Source of the DNA: Nageia nagi
Lineage: Eukaryota; Pinophyta
DNA length: 64,000 bases
NCBI GenBank assembly: GCA_050084985.1
Contig: JBITNC010000001.1
Span: 195,424,001 to 195,488,000 of the forward strand
Reading direction: 5' to 3'
A program made the translations under genes and the position numbers. Numbering within the stretch: the stretch's first letter is position 1; every line of letters begins with the position of its first letter. Below, piece after piece: positions 1 through 12,934 of this stretch. The notes under the pieces are model-generated. The model was not told the origin of the DNA and searched no databases. It was given only the letters and a program-made list of their open reading frames with translations.

Positions 1-149
1 AAAAAATTTGTTTCAAGAGCTTACCAATTAGTTGATATGGAAGGAAATGATTTTTATAGTTAAAATCTTTTGTATCAATTGTACATATTGTACATATAGT
101 TCAATTAGGTAAAAAATTATATAAGAAATTCATAGATATACATAAATTG

Positions 150-2640
150 GATAGAGATGATGATAAAAAGGAGTAAGAAGGTTCACATATCTTCAAAAGG
201 AAGAAGAATATGACAAACTCTATGGTTTGAAAAACCAAGATATCTTAGAGATAGAGCTATATCCAAATTGATGAATTTCACTTTTTAAGGGGATCAAAAT
301 TTCGTTTGACTACCCATTGACATATAAAGGAATTTGGATTTGAATTATTATCCAAGTAAATATGATGGATGAGAAATATGTGTTAAAGATGACAATCTTA
401 ATATTTATATAGATCAAGTTGTGTACTTCCTAAGTTATTGGTATTACTGCACACAAATACATAAAATAAACTTGTTATGCTTGTATTGCCCCATGGTAGC
501 TCCTAAAATTATACTAGATTATACTTTTAATAATTGGGTTTTGTACATTACATCTCAAAATCTGTAAAGTTTACATCCACTCATGACTTGGATAAATCAA
601 CTTGCTGGAGATTTATACCATCAAAAATTTATATATGACTTTTCTCCTACATTTATACCTAAACCAAGTTGAAGAAATTTCAACAAAATATTAATCAACA
701 CTTTTCATATTTGAAATCAAGGATTCCTTACACTCCTTTTCTTGATACTCAAAGAAAATCTTCAACTCTTAAGCAATCAAGAGATTTAAAAACATAATTC
801 CAATTTGATTATGCTAATCTAGATTTCATGGATAGGTATAGAGGGGACGATTACATGATATCACTACAAAAACATCCTTCTACACTTATTTCTCACTTTA
901 TAGCTTTACCAAAAGATATTCAACAAGTATTAGTCATGAAGTATTATGAGAATTGTACACCAAATGCATAGGAATTAAGAATAAATCCTTTAAAACTTGT
1001 AATTGAAATAAAGGCACAAGAAAGGTGGATGGAATAGGAATCTAAAATGACTTTATTATAATGGTTTCATATACATTGGCCTTATGATAAACCCAAAATT
1101 ATGATTGATTGTATTGAATATCTTCATGTCAAATATATGGGACATTCTTTCATCATGAATTTAGTTATTTTAGAACAAGTATTATCATATCTTATATCAT
1201 TCTTTTCAAAAAATCAAGTAGTATATAATTATAATTCATTGTTTAGTAATAGTTATAGCATGAACAATCCTTTAAATGTCAAAGTGCAATTTGAACAAAT
1301 TAGTCAACATTTAGACAAGAAGAAATAAATCAAAATGGTTGACCATAAGCATTGGTATAACACTATCAACAAAAGGAGTTTTGGTACTTCTATAGGGAGT
1401 CTCATTCCATACTTCCCATCATGGAATTATCCATTAACATCAATTTGACCACCTCTAATATCACTACATCCTACATACATACCATCCTTCTTGATACTTC
1501 TTGAGGTACATGCTAGAGTTTTAACTTCATCTATGAAACCTAAGATAATTATTATGAAGTTTAAACCTAAACCATCACCTCCACCACTTGTTTCATATCC
1601 CATTCATTTTCAACCATCTATTTTAGGACAAGTTCCTCTTCATCTTCGATTATGACATCCTTACCATTATTTTTTAAATCATGGATGTTGGATTATTTGT
1701 AGGAAACCTATTTACCAACATCATTCAAAGATTGTAAATCACCTTTCATAATGAAAAATACAAAAATAACAAAAATATCAAAAAAATATGAAAAATAAAT
1801 AAAAATTTGTGTTGTACATATGTTTGTATTATATATATATATATATTATCTTTGCATTCTTATTAATTATCTTCATGCAAATAGAGGATTTATATTTATT
1901 TCATCCTTGAAAAAACTTTATGCAATATCTAAAATTTGCATATAATATTGCAGGTGGCTGATTACATTTTAAACACTAGCATCATGATCCATCGTCATTG
2001 TGTTTCTAAACCAACCAATTGAGGGATTTTCTATCCAAATCAAATTCCACCAACTCCTTGGGAATTATCTTCCCTTTACATATTACATTTACCATGTACC
2101 TTTTTGAATAAACTTTTAGAGAGTTAGATTCTCTCATTGGATGTAGATATAGATCACTTTTTTGAGTTTTCTAAAATTATTCAATATAAAATATTTTCCA
2201 TAATAGCATTGTTAATTCTATTAGATATATTTAATCATGCTTATAGTATTTTGAAAAATTCCTTATGGGTGGCCTTATATCTTGAACATAGGCCATGTTG
2301 GGGAACTTGCATGATTTATAACATACTTGATGATTAATTTCTCCAAAATATCATAAACTTATTTTCTAGAATAGATATGATATGGAGGATTATGATTAAT
2401 GCCCCTATTAATCCTTTTATTGGTGGACTTGTTAAATTTTGTGGACCACCATCCTTAGGAATATTTTGATGAACTCACCATAACCCATATAATATTTGTA
2501 AATATTTTTTATTAAGATTCCATATTTTTTGTATCTATCACTCATCATGCCAAACATTGGATGGCTAATCATACTATCCATACTCATTTTCATTTTCATC
2601 CCATCTCTCATAGTCACCTATTGCAAATCCTTAGATGTGG
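150..2640 (+). pseudogene. Decayed coding region of unknown function, left-arm copy
   Basis: The longest clean piece is 75 codons at 1101-1328 in a stretch otherwise broken by stops. Reading through the stops gives protein that matches the right-arm copy in the same order: a segment around 840-1140 (MDRYRGDDYM, then WFHIHWPYDKPKIM), one around 1360-1630 (NKRSFGTSIGSLIPY, then a proline-rich PPPLVSYPIH), and one around 2260-2460 (WVALYLEHRPCWGTCMIYN, then KFCGPPSL). Conservation of amino acids between two old copies shows this was once translated. I do not recognise the family: no RT, integrase, protease or transposase motif is visible. It could be a capsid-like, movement-like or accessory protein of the repeat. 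It points toward the PMD gene at 5275-7215, which lies on the opposite strand. Confidence 0.5.
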
Positions 2641-3755
2641 GATTCATTATATACAAGATGAAGAGGATTAAAGCTAAAAATAATCTCTCTCAAAAAATCT
2701 AAAAAAATAAATATTGCCAAAATCCAAACAAATCAATTTTTTTTAAATAAAATATATTTACATATTTATCTACTATATGTATACACACTTAGAAAATTAT
2801 TTTTGAAGAGTTTTTGGCTAGTGGGTGCATTGACTTATGTGTTCATATCATACCATTATGTCCATCTTGTTCACCATCCCTACAAAATTATTAAATGCCA
2901 AACATGATGATTTTAGTAACTTACCAAGTTTTATATATAAAACATATATATTTGCATACTATTCATAAATATAGTTGTATGTATAAATAAAGAAGTAGCT
3001 TATGAATATAATATTCATATTCAATTTTATCAACATATCTTTTGCAAAGTTTTTAAAACTTAGGATGATAAACAGACATAAATATGATATATATTTAGAA
3101 TATTATAAACTCACATACATTTTCACATATAAACTCTTGAAACAATCAAAAACTAGATGTTCCTTGAGCATAATTTCAAGTGTTTGTTGTCCTATTACTT
3201 TTCTTCATCTCAAACCCAAAAGCTAGGATAGAGGAAAAGAGAATAAAAAATAAATAAATAAATAGAGCTAAGATAAATAAGAGAGAAAGAGAATAGATAG
3301 AACAAAAGATTATAAATTAAAAAAAAAAAAAGCAAGAAAAATTCTTGGGTTATTACAGTATCCTATATTGGGGCTATGGATAACTTATTAGAAATAGAGC
3401 AAGGCTGTAATGAGATCTAGGGGTTAGTCTTCATTGGGGCTATACTTGCTCATCTAGAAGTGAAGTATACCTTACAAAATGGTGACATGTCTATTATACA
3501 TGATGAACCTTTGTACATTTCATATGAATGAATTAGCTTACATATTTTATGCTCTTGAAACATTAAGTTTACAAGCATCAAGAGAAAGGAATGAACATTA
3601 TTCCACACACACAAGTTCATAATAAACTAATGTGTATTGTAACCTTGTTCTATATCATCCATAGTATATGAAATTGAAATAAAAGATTATTTGATGAAGT
3701 TAATATTGAATGTCTTATTTATTATACTTTTTTATTATATTATCCACTCATTGCA

Positions 3756-3757
<2 letters not shown>

Positions 3758-3791
<34 letters not shown>
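3758..3791. repeat. (AT)n microsatellite
   Basis: About 17 AT units directly before the hairpin at 3797-4134. The right arm has no matching tract at the corresponding position (near 57350). Confidence 0.95.
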
Positions 3792-3796
<5 letters not shown>

Positions 3797-3799
<3 letters not shown>

Positions 3800-4134
3800 G
3801 TATGAAGTTAGGAATTTTAACACTCATGAAAATGGATAAATGAATAACATAATGATACATATGTCAAACATAACATGTTAATAACTCACCAAGTTTGACA
3901 TCTGTATCATTATTAAAACCATATTATTAACATAATAGAACCATCATTAAAACCATGTTATTAACATGTTAATATCATTATTAAAAATAATCTATAAAAA
4001 ATAACATATTATTAATCTAGCAAAATAACATGTTATTAAAACCATGTTATTAACATGTTAAGTTTGACATTTGTAACATTATGTTATTCATTTATCCATT
4101 TTCATGAGTGTTAAAATTTCTAACTTCATACACA
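3797..4134. repeat. Imperfect inverted repeat (hairpin) of about 100-bp arms
   Basis: The sequence at 3797-3900 (starting tgtgtatgaagttaggaatt) returns in reverse complement at 4030-4134 (ending aatttctaacttcatacaca). The centre is built of repeated ATGTTATTAAAACC-like words with many AACATGTTA palindromes. The right arm has only one of the two hairpin arms (57236-57345). The second arm is therefore either a left-arm-specific inverted duplication or was lost on the right. Confidence 0.8.
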
Positions 4135-5274
4135 CATACATCCACATATTTCCTTAAATTAATCTTTATGGGTTGTTAAATTTGAGGTTCTTCTACATTC
4201 CTTAATAAAAAGTGCAAGTAATCATTCTCACCATTGATATGAATGTCAACATTAGTGTTGTTAAAACCTCTTGCTTCTACTCTCATCTAAAAGATCAAGT
4301 AAGAAATTGCACCTATTATACTAATAGAAGTCAACCCTAGAACATTATTAAGCTATATAGCTTTCATTATTATTGGGATAAAGAATAAGAAATTATTCTT
4401 CCCATTTGAATTGGTAGTTAATGTTACCTCCTTACCTTATTCCCTATCATTTCACCTCCCTTGAGCATTGTTGAATTTTATAGCTTCCATCATTCTTTGG
4501 GATTGAGAGCAAGTAGTTTCTCTTCCCTTTGAATTGGAAGTTGTTGTTCTTATTTTTGCTACACTCATCACCATCATCTCACAAATTGTATATATTATCC
4601 CATATGTGTTAACCTCTAACAATTGTTTAACCATATGTGAAAAATATCCAAGAACAAAAAATGATGATATTTGATTCTGTACTAGTATAAATAAAATATT
4701 ATCCTAACCATAACAACATTATCTTAAATATGATAAAGCCATTAATTATTAAATATTGTACACCAACCATTATTTATCATCACATTTCATAGTCAAAATT
4801 GATTTATAAAAACATATATTAATGTATCAAACACCCCATAAACATAAAATAAAATAATACAAATCTAAATATACATGTGAAAGAAACTTAGGTATACCAT
4901 CCATCATAAATATTTAGCAAAAATAACATATTATTAAAACCATCATCATATTATGAAACATACAAACCTAAAATCCATACATCTAAGGGATACATATATC
5001 TAGAACAAAATATCTAAGAAGATAAACATAACATGAATCATCATCATATAAGACATAATCATAAAAGCATGCATGAAAAAGCATCATCATATATATGTGT
5101 GTCCAAAAAATAATCATGCAACATCGATCAACTAATTCAAAAATGATAATACTGTTCATCTATAAAATTGAATCATGTCCCCATGATATTAAAAAATAGG
5201 TAGAATATTATCAATATTGAAGTCTATCACAACAATATTTAAACATAAAATGAAATAACATCAACCTACTAGGC

Positions 5275-7215
5275 ACCCTAATGAGAGCTACCTTCACCAC
5301 CACCCTAACCATTGGTCTCTCCAATACCCTAACCTAAATGAATAGTCCCCATTGAAGCACTAGGGATTGTCTTTCATACTACTTTCTATAGCTCGGATGA
5401 CCTAATAGGATGTTGAGATGAAACTCCTAGAGTCACACTCCTCCTATAAGATAATGTAGGTCTAGCCTATCTACCCTATTTATAGTAATCTCCTTTGTCC
5501 ATTAGCTATAGTTGTAAGTAATGTACAAATACCTATAGGAACATAACCTCTCAAAGGAAGAGGGTACTCTATACCAACAACATAAGATGGGATACTAACT
5601 AACCAAATAGCCATTATACTCATTTAATAATCTTGTTGGTGATAGATGCCTCTCATAAAAGAATATTTCCAATTCTTAATACCTATAGAAGTATTGGCTC
5701 CCCCAACCTACTACTACTAAAAGGTCTAGACCATATTCTTGGCCTCATCCCTCTTATTCCTATAGTGGTCACTCTCTACCCTATACTTGTAGTGAGCCAA
5801 GTTAGCCTATGCTAACTAAAATATTAGCTCAAAGATCTCCCCTAATAAAGTATCAATGCTAGGTACCTTGGGAATGGGTACATCCTCCTCTCCATATTTG
5901 ACACTCCCATGCTATGAAACCTCCTCAAGAATGTCTGCTATAGTCTTCTTCTCATCTTGCTCTATTGTTCCTACTCAAACACCTTGATTTTCAACTTTTT
6001 GATGTACTTAATGTCCCTTATCCTCCTCATCACCCCCTCTATCTCAATCTACCACCATGAAATAAAAGCATTGATGACTCCTACATAATCCTTAACTAAC
6101 TCTTCCTCTATTATTTCCTCCTATGTAGGATTAGAATCAACATATGCCAATGGTTGAATCCTCTTGGTAGAATGGGTATCCTCTATATGATACTACATAA
6201 GAACTAGAGGGACATCTTGGACCAAAACAAACTTTTATCTAACATGGCCAAATTGAAAGTACTCTAGAACCTCCTTTTGATGACCATTATAAACCCTAAC
6301 CTGATGGATGAGATGCATTTGTATCTAAAGCTCCTCCCATGCTAGATATGAGTGATAAGGATGAAATCATATATGATCTAGAACTAGATATGAAATCATG
6401 GTGCAATAGAAATGAATATCCTAATGCACACCATCAGTAGGATGAATATAGAATTCCTCCCTCCACCTAATAATACCAATTAGATAAATAATATGTATTT
6501 CAAAACTTAGAACCAAAAGTCCTAAAGGATGAGCCATAGTGATATGCTCAAGCTTGAAGTATGATAGTTAATGATAATAAAACCTATGATCCTAAGAATA
6601 GAAAAATATTTCCCTATAAACTTATGCTAGCAAAGTGGGATCCCATGCATACATAGTACTTTGTTGCATCATATTAACATCAACAAGTAGAAAAGATCAT
6701 GGCAATATACTACTACCAATATTTGGAAGGGCATAACACTACATCATGCTTATCAAATAGGAGGACCTAAGATCCCCCTATTGATCCTCCAACCAATAGT
6801 GATAATATGTGATCCCCCCTAAACTAATATCAAAGAGTGTAATATATACATTATCCTCCCCATATAAATAGGTAATTATTGGTCAAACTACTACTCTATC
6901 CACTGAATGATGAATCCTCTAACCATGAATAGGTAAGTAATACAAGTGGTGGATATCCTCCACTATGATATTCATATCCCTTATTGGGAGATGGAAGGTA
7001 GAAGTAGTGGAGTTCCAACTCTCTAGGAAAGCTGGTAAGAGGGGATACTCCCAATGAATGCAACCCATGTAGGGTCTTACACCAAAGCCCACTAGATGAA
7101 AAAAGGTATGGTCAACATCCATGAGTAATTGATGACCCTCCTAAAGAATAGAAGGATAATGCCATCTAGGCTCAAATACCTCTAAGACTTGGAAAAATAA
7201 ATATAATTAACGTAA
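5275..7215 (-). pseudogene. Decayed plant mobile domain (PMD) gene, left-arm copy
   Basis: The best preserved piece, at 6919-7122, reads from MDVDHTFFHLVGFGVRPYMG through FLESWNSTTSTFHLPIRDMN to IIVEDIHHLYYLPIHG. This fits the PMD (aminotransferase-like plant mobile domain) core: a W-x-x-x-T-x-T-F-H-L-P stretch, then the acidic-V-x-D segment, then a L-P-I-x-G end. PMD proteins are known in plants both as transposon-encoded proteins and as domesticated nuclear silencing factors (MAIL1/MAIN). Downstream, stops interrupt every frame, but the sequence stays collinear with the right-arm copy (54305-56195) to a shared 3' end near 5280. Many stops are TAG at expected glutamines. It is a pseudogene. 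No Mutator-type transposase is visible beside it. Confidence 0.75.
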
Positions 7216-8530
7216 GTTAAAAAAAAAAAAATTGCAACTCAAGGTTGAATGCCAATGATTGAGTGACCTATTTGTAGGGTCACTAGCATCTAATACCAAA
7301 TATCGATGATCCTACAAACCCTCAATTATGGTTAACAATCATAGTTGAGGGTTTCCAAAAAATTGAAAATGCCCAAAAAATGGCCAAAATAAAAAACCTA
7401 AATGGTTGAAAACTCTCTAAACATATAATTAGATATTCCTATGATTTCCATTTTTTGAATTAAGTGTTAAAAATAATATTATAAGAAAATAATTAATAGA
7501 ATGGCTTTAAAAAAAACCTACCTCTTCCTAGATTGGTCCTATCCTACCAACTAGTCATCTTTGCAATGGCATTCTAGCCCACAAAATTGATAGGAGGTGT
7601 GAAATAGTGATAAAACTTAATGAAGGTCAGGATAAGAGCTTTAGTAGATAGAAAAAATAAATAAGAAATGATATCTTGCGTCTTTTTCTTTTATTCCCTC
7701 ACATCTTTGAATGCTTATGATCTAGGGATGGATGCTAGTGATTCATATGGATTGCTAGTGACTCTATTGAAATGCCCATGATTCTTTTAATTGATAAAAA
7801 ATGCTTAAAAATTATAAACAAAAAAGAAAAACAAACATCAATTTGTCATCCTTTTAGCATTATAGTTTACCCAATATACAACCAAAAGAACAAAAAATCT
7901 TATTTGCTCTCCTTCTAATGCTATTTCAAAAATAATAATAATAATAAAATAATAATAATAAAGTCAAAAAACCCCTCATCATGAGTCATTGATGAGGAAC
8001 CCATAAATAATAATAAACATAAAAAACTTTCATCATGAATCCTTGATGAGGAACCAAAAAATGAAATTTGGTAAATTATCCTCTATCTTCACAAAATCCA
8101 AATGATGATTCTACCTTTATGACTCAATATTAGGTGACACCATAACACTACCATGTGGCACATTGAAATAGACCTACAAATAAGCAAAATGGTTCTAAAT
8201 TTCTTAAGATATGTGATCATAAATATACCTACAAATGATCATCTCATGTCTTTAAAACTGTCCATAACTAGTCTCTCAACATTATCTATTGTTATCTCCA
8301 CCATTTAGAGAGATGCCACACCATCGCTATATGGAACAAGCAAGCCCATAATCAACTAGAAATCATGGTTCTAAGTATCTTAAAAATGAGTAAGATAATA
8401 GTAAGTAACTACATAGTAAATATATGTTAAAATTTAAATAAAAATAAATATAATACAAAATTGTAAGCCCTCTTTCTAGGATTACATCAATAAATCATTA
8501 GAAAAGACAACAACCAAAAAATGTGTCAAA
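7216..8530. other. Inner flank of the left arm, with a two-copy minisatellite
   Basis: AT-rich DNA with no gene visible, upstream of the PMD relic. At 7966-8056 two copies of an approximately 55-bp unit containing CATCATGA..CTTGATGAGGAACC occur; the same unit is expanded in the right arm at 53250-53525. A short (AAT)n-like run precedes it near 7929-7962. Confidence 0.7.
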
Positions 8531-9942
8531 AATTAAAATATCAAGCTCCTAACTTGTTAAAATTATTATAAAGAAAATGTATAAAGAGATTAAATTTCAA
8601 AATATATTAAACTTTGAAAAATTGAATATGAATTAAAAGCATGGAATGTCCTTTTGCACAAGATCATCATGTAACCTTGCTATCATCATGTATACATAGG
8701 ACAAGCTTATTATCACATACTAGCTTTAGCATGTGGAGATAAACTAAGAGTATTAGCATGAAAAAGCCATAAATAACATATAGTATGGAGATTGAGATAA
8801 GTAACATTTTGGTATACATCAAAACTATTTTCAAAATGCATCAAGTGCAAAACATAAGGAAATGATTTAATCATAATTTGGTCAATCAAATTTTGACTTA
8901 TTCAAGAGAGTAATTCAATTTTATACATCAACCTAAGAATCAAATGTCCAAGTTAGGGAACTTGAACATGCCTACATTTTCAAATAAAAGAAATTTTTGA
9001 ATTATCCCCTACTTTTATCAGTAGATAATTAAGAAAGGCAAAAAATGACCCTCATTCAAAGTTTAATGGAAAGGAACTAAAATTAATATGTATTACATAA
9101 GTTATAGTAAATGACCAATTGCTGGAAATTGACCTCAATCATTAGAGATCCAAATGAATCATCGACAACCTTTACCAATCATTGGTGACCCAAAACATAG
9201 CAAGACCAAAAATAGATATGTACTTGAACTAATTTGTTCTAAAAAATTCTTTGATTTCGAATGAGTTATTGTTAGTTTGGTAGCTGCGCAAATGGAATCA
9301 AGGATATTATGGAATAAGATTAGATTTTTTGGGCTAAGTTAACCCCTAAATTTAAAAATCAAACAAACTTAAAAGTATATAAATTAAACACTTTTTAGTG
9401 AAGAAAGGGACCTAATTTGAAGTAAAATTATGTTGCAAGATTTTGTTTAGAATTTCTAAAGAGTTAAGTACTTCAATTTTATATTTGGTTCATATGTTTT
9501 GTTCAATGAATGATGATTTTTTAGTAAATAGGTATGCTTGATTTATTATTTTGGCATGTGTATAGGGTTTATAGGTGCTTAGGAGGGAAGCATTGAAGAT
9601 AAATTACACCAAGAATTAGCAAAAATAAAAAACTAAACTCAAAATGAAGAAGAAGAGAAAGTTAATTCAAAGCTAATTATAGTATCAAAAATACTAGTGA
9701 TTAAGATCAAACGTGAGCAATTTAAGCCAGATATTGACAAATACATACTAAATGTTGATGACTTTGTAAAAGCTCAAGGAGGCTCTAAAACATAATTTTG
9801 TAAAAGCCCTTCAAGCAAGATTATGAATCTAGAAATTCATTTTATAACATTTGAGGTCACTCAAGGGAGTAATAAAATACATATTGGTATTTAATGTGTA
9901 TTTTTTTATTTGTTAACAGGTTACTTTTTTGGATCAACACAA
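8531..9942. other. AT-rich region without a gene
   Basis: No open frame and no recognisable RNA gene. Its position just upstream of the gag relic beginning near 9943 suggests it holds the LTR and leader of that Ty3-gypsy copy. I could not find a primer-binding site or a second LTR copy. Confidence 0.5.
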
Positions 9943-11670
9943 TGACATCGAGAGAAAGGACAAGGTAATATAAAAAGGTAATCAAGTAGTGCATATAGGA
10001 TCCTAATTTTGGATATGGTTTAAGGTTGGATTTGTAGCTTTGTTTTCATAAAATCTTATCATTTATCATCTTTTTATCATATATCATCTTTACTCATCAT
10101 TATAGGTAAATTATAAGTTTCTATCTTTTGTAAATCTAGTTTGATAGATCAAGGTAAATTAGGTCATTATCTTTCATGTCATCATTTACTATTATTTTAT
10201 GGTTAATTAATTAAATAAAATATTTTATAAATAATTATAATTATTATTATTTCAATTATTTCAATTATGTTCCACCTCATGAGCAAATTTATGGACCCAC
10301 CTCTTCCAAATCTCAAATTATGGAGGTTCGGTATTTTGATCCAATTACCCAAGCAAATAAGGATACTAGATTGAATAATTTAATTAAACCATGCCCTTCC
10401 TTGGTATAAGATACAAAGGTTTCATAATATTTACATATATTATCTCAATCAATTATGGCTATATTGGATCCATATTCTTCTCATATAGAGCTACAATCAT
10501 CTTCTCAACTTGAAAATTAGATCCATAATTTTGATCCTTCATAACGTGAACCATAATCAATTATTGCTAAATTATCTCTTTATACTCATCAAGAGTAATA
10601 ATTTTCATGAATATTTCTTTATTCTTCATTGATATCCCAAATTGATGCTTTTTATATGTATCAACTATAATGTGAAGTAGTCATTCTTAGATCAACACAT
10701 CAAAGACCATTAGGTGCACCATATGAAGTTGATCTTGAGAATTTTTTTTTTTTTTTTTGAATATTTGTATAAAGTTTATAAGAAATCATAAGTTTTGAAT
10801 CAACCATAATCATAAGGGAAAGGGTAAAATTAAACTATACAAGTTTTTGAGGATTAAGGATTCTTGTCCTCAAGTCTCCATGATTGGACAACATAAGACT
10901 CCATATCATGAAACATAAAATAACTTGATGTCACAAAATTATCAAAATATTTATCATGACCAAGGTAATATGTATCAAGATAAGAAATTTTCATTACATC
11001 CTCAATAAATATATGCATAGTATAATGTTCAATTGAAAGTTAATATAGAATTAGGGTAATAATCAAACCCAACCCAAGCATAATCATAAGAAATTCATTC
11101 ATCTTCTCATAATGTGAATGTACCTTAACACTCTAAGAAAGTATAAGCTCAACAATAACAAAATTTTAATCCTTAACAAGTGTATGTGGGTGCCTAATCA
11201 TAAATACCCAATCCTAATCAAGGGTACATTGAATACTATCAATAACTCCAAAATCCCAATTATAGACAAACTTAATTTCTGAACCATGGGTTACAAAATC
11301 AAATTAGTCAAGGGTTTCATAGTCAGCAAAAATTTCCATCCCAAATGAACATTTTACCATATTAACAATAGAATCAATCTATAGGGAAAAATTAAGCACC
11401 AACCCATGATCAAGTACAAAGGTTGCAAGTTTTTATAGTTAATCATATTCCAAGAACAAATTATGAGATTCTTAAGAAGAATAGAGTAATTAATGGAAAA
11501 GAGGTGTAAAGAGAGTAAAGGAAGACCACCTAAGGATTTGAGGAAATACAGAAACTAGACACCACTAGCAAACCTAATTGAATATATTCTTAAGAATTTA
11601 CTTAACACATAACTCTTATCACTTCCAAAAGTTAAGCAAGAAGATCCTAATAGTGAAAACTAACATGGTA
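9943..11670 (+). pseudogene. Ty3-gypsy gag relic
   Basis: A candidate start at 9943 reads MTSRERTR, a common kind of Gag beginning in plant Ty3-gypsy elements. Reading through stops, 10263-10410 gives VPPHEQIYGPTSS followed by MEVRYFDPITQANKDTR. About 10920-11420 is a glutamine-, asparagine- and proline-rich stretch (for example NIYHDQGNMYQDKKF and NPNQGYIEYYQ). Stops are frequent and a run of T at 10741-10758 breaks the frame. No zinc knuckle is visible. The matching protease part lies about 40 kb away at 51800-52430 on the same strand, so the element appears to have been split by later insertions. Assignment rests on composition, start and order rather than one diagnostic motif. Confidence 0.5.
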
Positions 11671-12042
11671 TAAGAATAACAAATTTTATGATTTGTATAG
11701 ATACAAAAGAAATTATACCAATAAATAACAACACATAAGAGAATTTAGTGATTGATTGAGAATAGAAAAGTATTTATAGGAAACTGTAGGATCCATTACC
11801 AAGGTATAATAATAATACAAATCAAAATATTGCATTGGACTCATGATGGGTAACACATGATAGCAAATACCAACCTTATGAGTTTTTGATATTGATATAA
11901 ATATTATTAATGTGACCACCAGAAGTGGTAGAAGAGGTGATAGAGCACCCCCAAGGGAAATAAAAACATAACTTACTCAACCATAATTTTAGGTTTAGGT
12001 TCATGCACAACCTCTTAGACAAGTTATTGCATAAAGGAAACA

Positions 12043-12330
12043 ACTAGAGTAGCAACTAAGCATTGAAGGGAGAGAAGGCTCCTTTACCAAGATCACCTTG
12101 AATGGATAATCCTACAACTAAAAATAAAACCACACTCATATTCGTCTATATAGTAACACAAGCAAGTATATTGGTTCCTCTTAAGGTGAAAGTACTCCAA
12201 TTGAATCTAGAACTCTATTACTTCACAATAATTATAATGCTCTCTCACAACCTATCCTCCTACAAACTATGAGCATAACTTTGCCTCATACAAGTGTTAT
12301 CAATCCATGAGAGGATCCTTCTATTTATAA
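12043..12330 (-). repeat. Copy 1 of a roughly 275-bp promoter-bearing repeat (probable LTR part)
   Basis: Direct-repeat partner of 51233-51506; similarity starts at GAAGGGAGAGAAGGCTCC and ends at a TATTTATA box. Read on the minus strand, the TATA box comes first, followed by a leader and a hydrophobic reading frame (MSVVLFLVVGLSIQGD) that is interrupted by stops here. It lies just downstream of the Ty1-copia relic at 12935-16790 and could be the R/U5 of its 3' LTR, with 12331-12930 as U3. Sequence beyond both ends is unrelated in the two copies. Confidence 0.6.
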
Positions 12331-12934
12331 AATCAAAATATTTAATGTAATCAACTACTAATAATATAATAATCATTAACCATAAATAGTTTCAATACAT
12401 AAGAATTAGTTTTCAATAATAATTTGACATGATGAGCCTCCATGAGCTTGCATACCTAATGTAAATAACCTATAATTTCAAGAAGAAACCTACAAGACAT
12501 AATAATATCATAAATAATATCATTTTCATACATCATATATGCATTCATATAAACATAAGATAAATGAATCAAATAATTTCATTCATATACAGATCAAATA
12601 GCACATGATAACTCATCACAAAGATGCAAAACAAACTCATGCTCACTAGTTGTATAAAGATACATGTATTGATCATTATTATCAAAAAATAGGATATATA
12701 TCTAATAATTCACATAAGCTTTCCTCACACATGGATAAATAAATAATGTAATAAGTGTACAAATAAGTTCATCTTATGTGGATAACTAAATAATGCCAAC
12801 ATGCACATACTAGTTCTTCACACATGGAGAACCAAATACAAAAGTGTACACATATATCAACACTATAAAACTAAAATATCCTCATATGGATTAAATTATC
12901 ATCACAAAATGAATTCAACAATAATTTAAACCCC

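Larger units (their letters stand above)
2641..5270. other. Non-coding middle of the left arm
   Basis: Very AT-rich DNA between the two converging decayed genes. The short open frames at 3002-3226 (+) and 4452-4634 (-) have no recognisable product. The first has a similar counterpart at 57870-58094 (-), but this may simply reflect the shared repeat. It contains the hairpin at 3797-4134 and an (AT)n tract, both described separately. Confidence 0.6.
1..8530. repeat. Left arm of a giant inverted repeat
   Basis: This stretch matches, in reverse complement, the DNA from about 60700 down to 52770. Anchor points run collinearly: 180-290 with 60530-60640, 840-1100 with 59730-60000, 2260-2460 with 58690-58890, 3000-3230 with 57870-58095, 5280-5340 with 56110-56195, 6919-7122 with 54355-54560, and 8460-8530 with 52770-52820. 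Similarity is clear at nucleotide and protein level but with many substitutions and indels, so the copies are old. The arm holds an unassigned decayed coding region (+) and a decayed PMD gene (-) that converge. The outer end lies at or beyond the window edge. It could be two independent insertions of one element or one inverted duplication. Confidence 0.85.
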
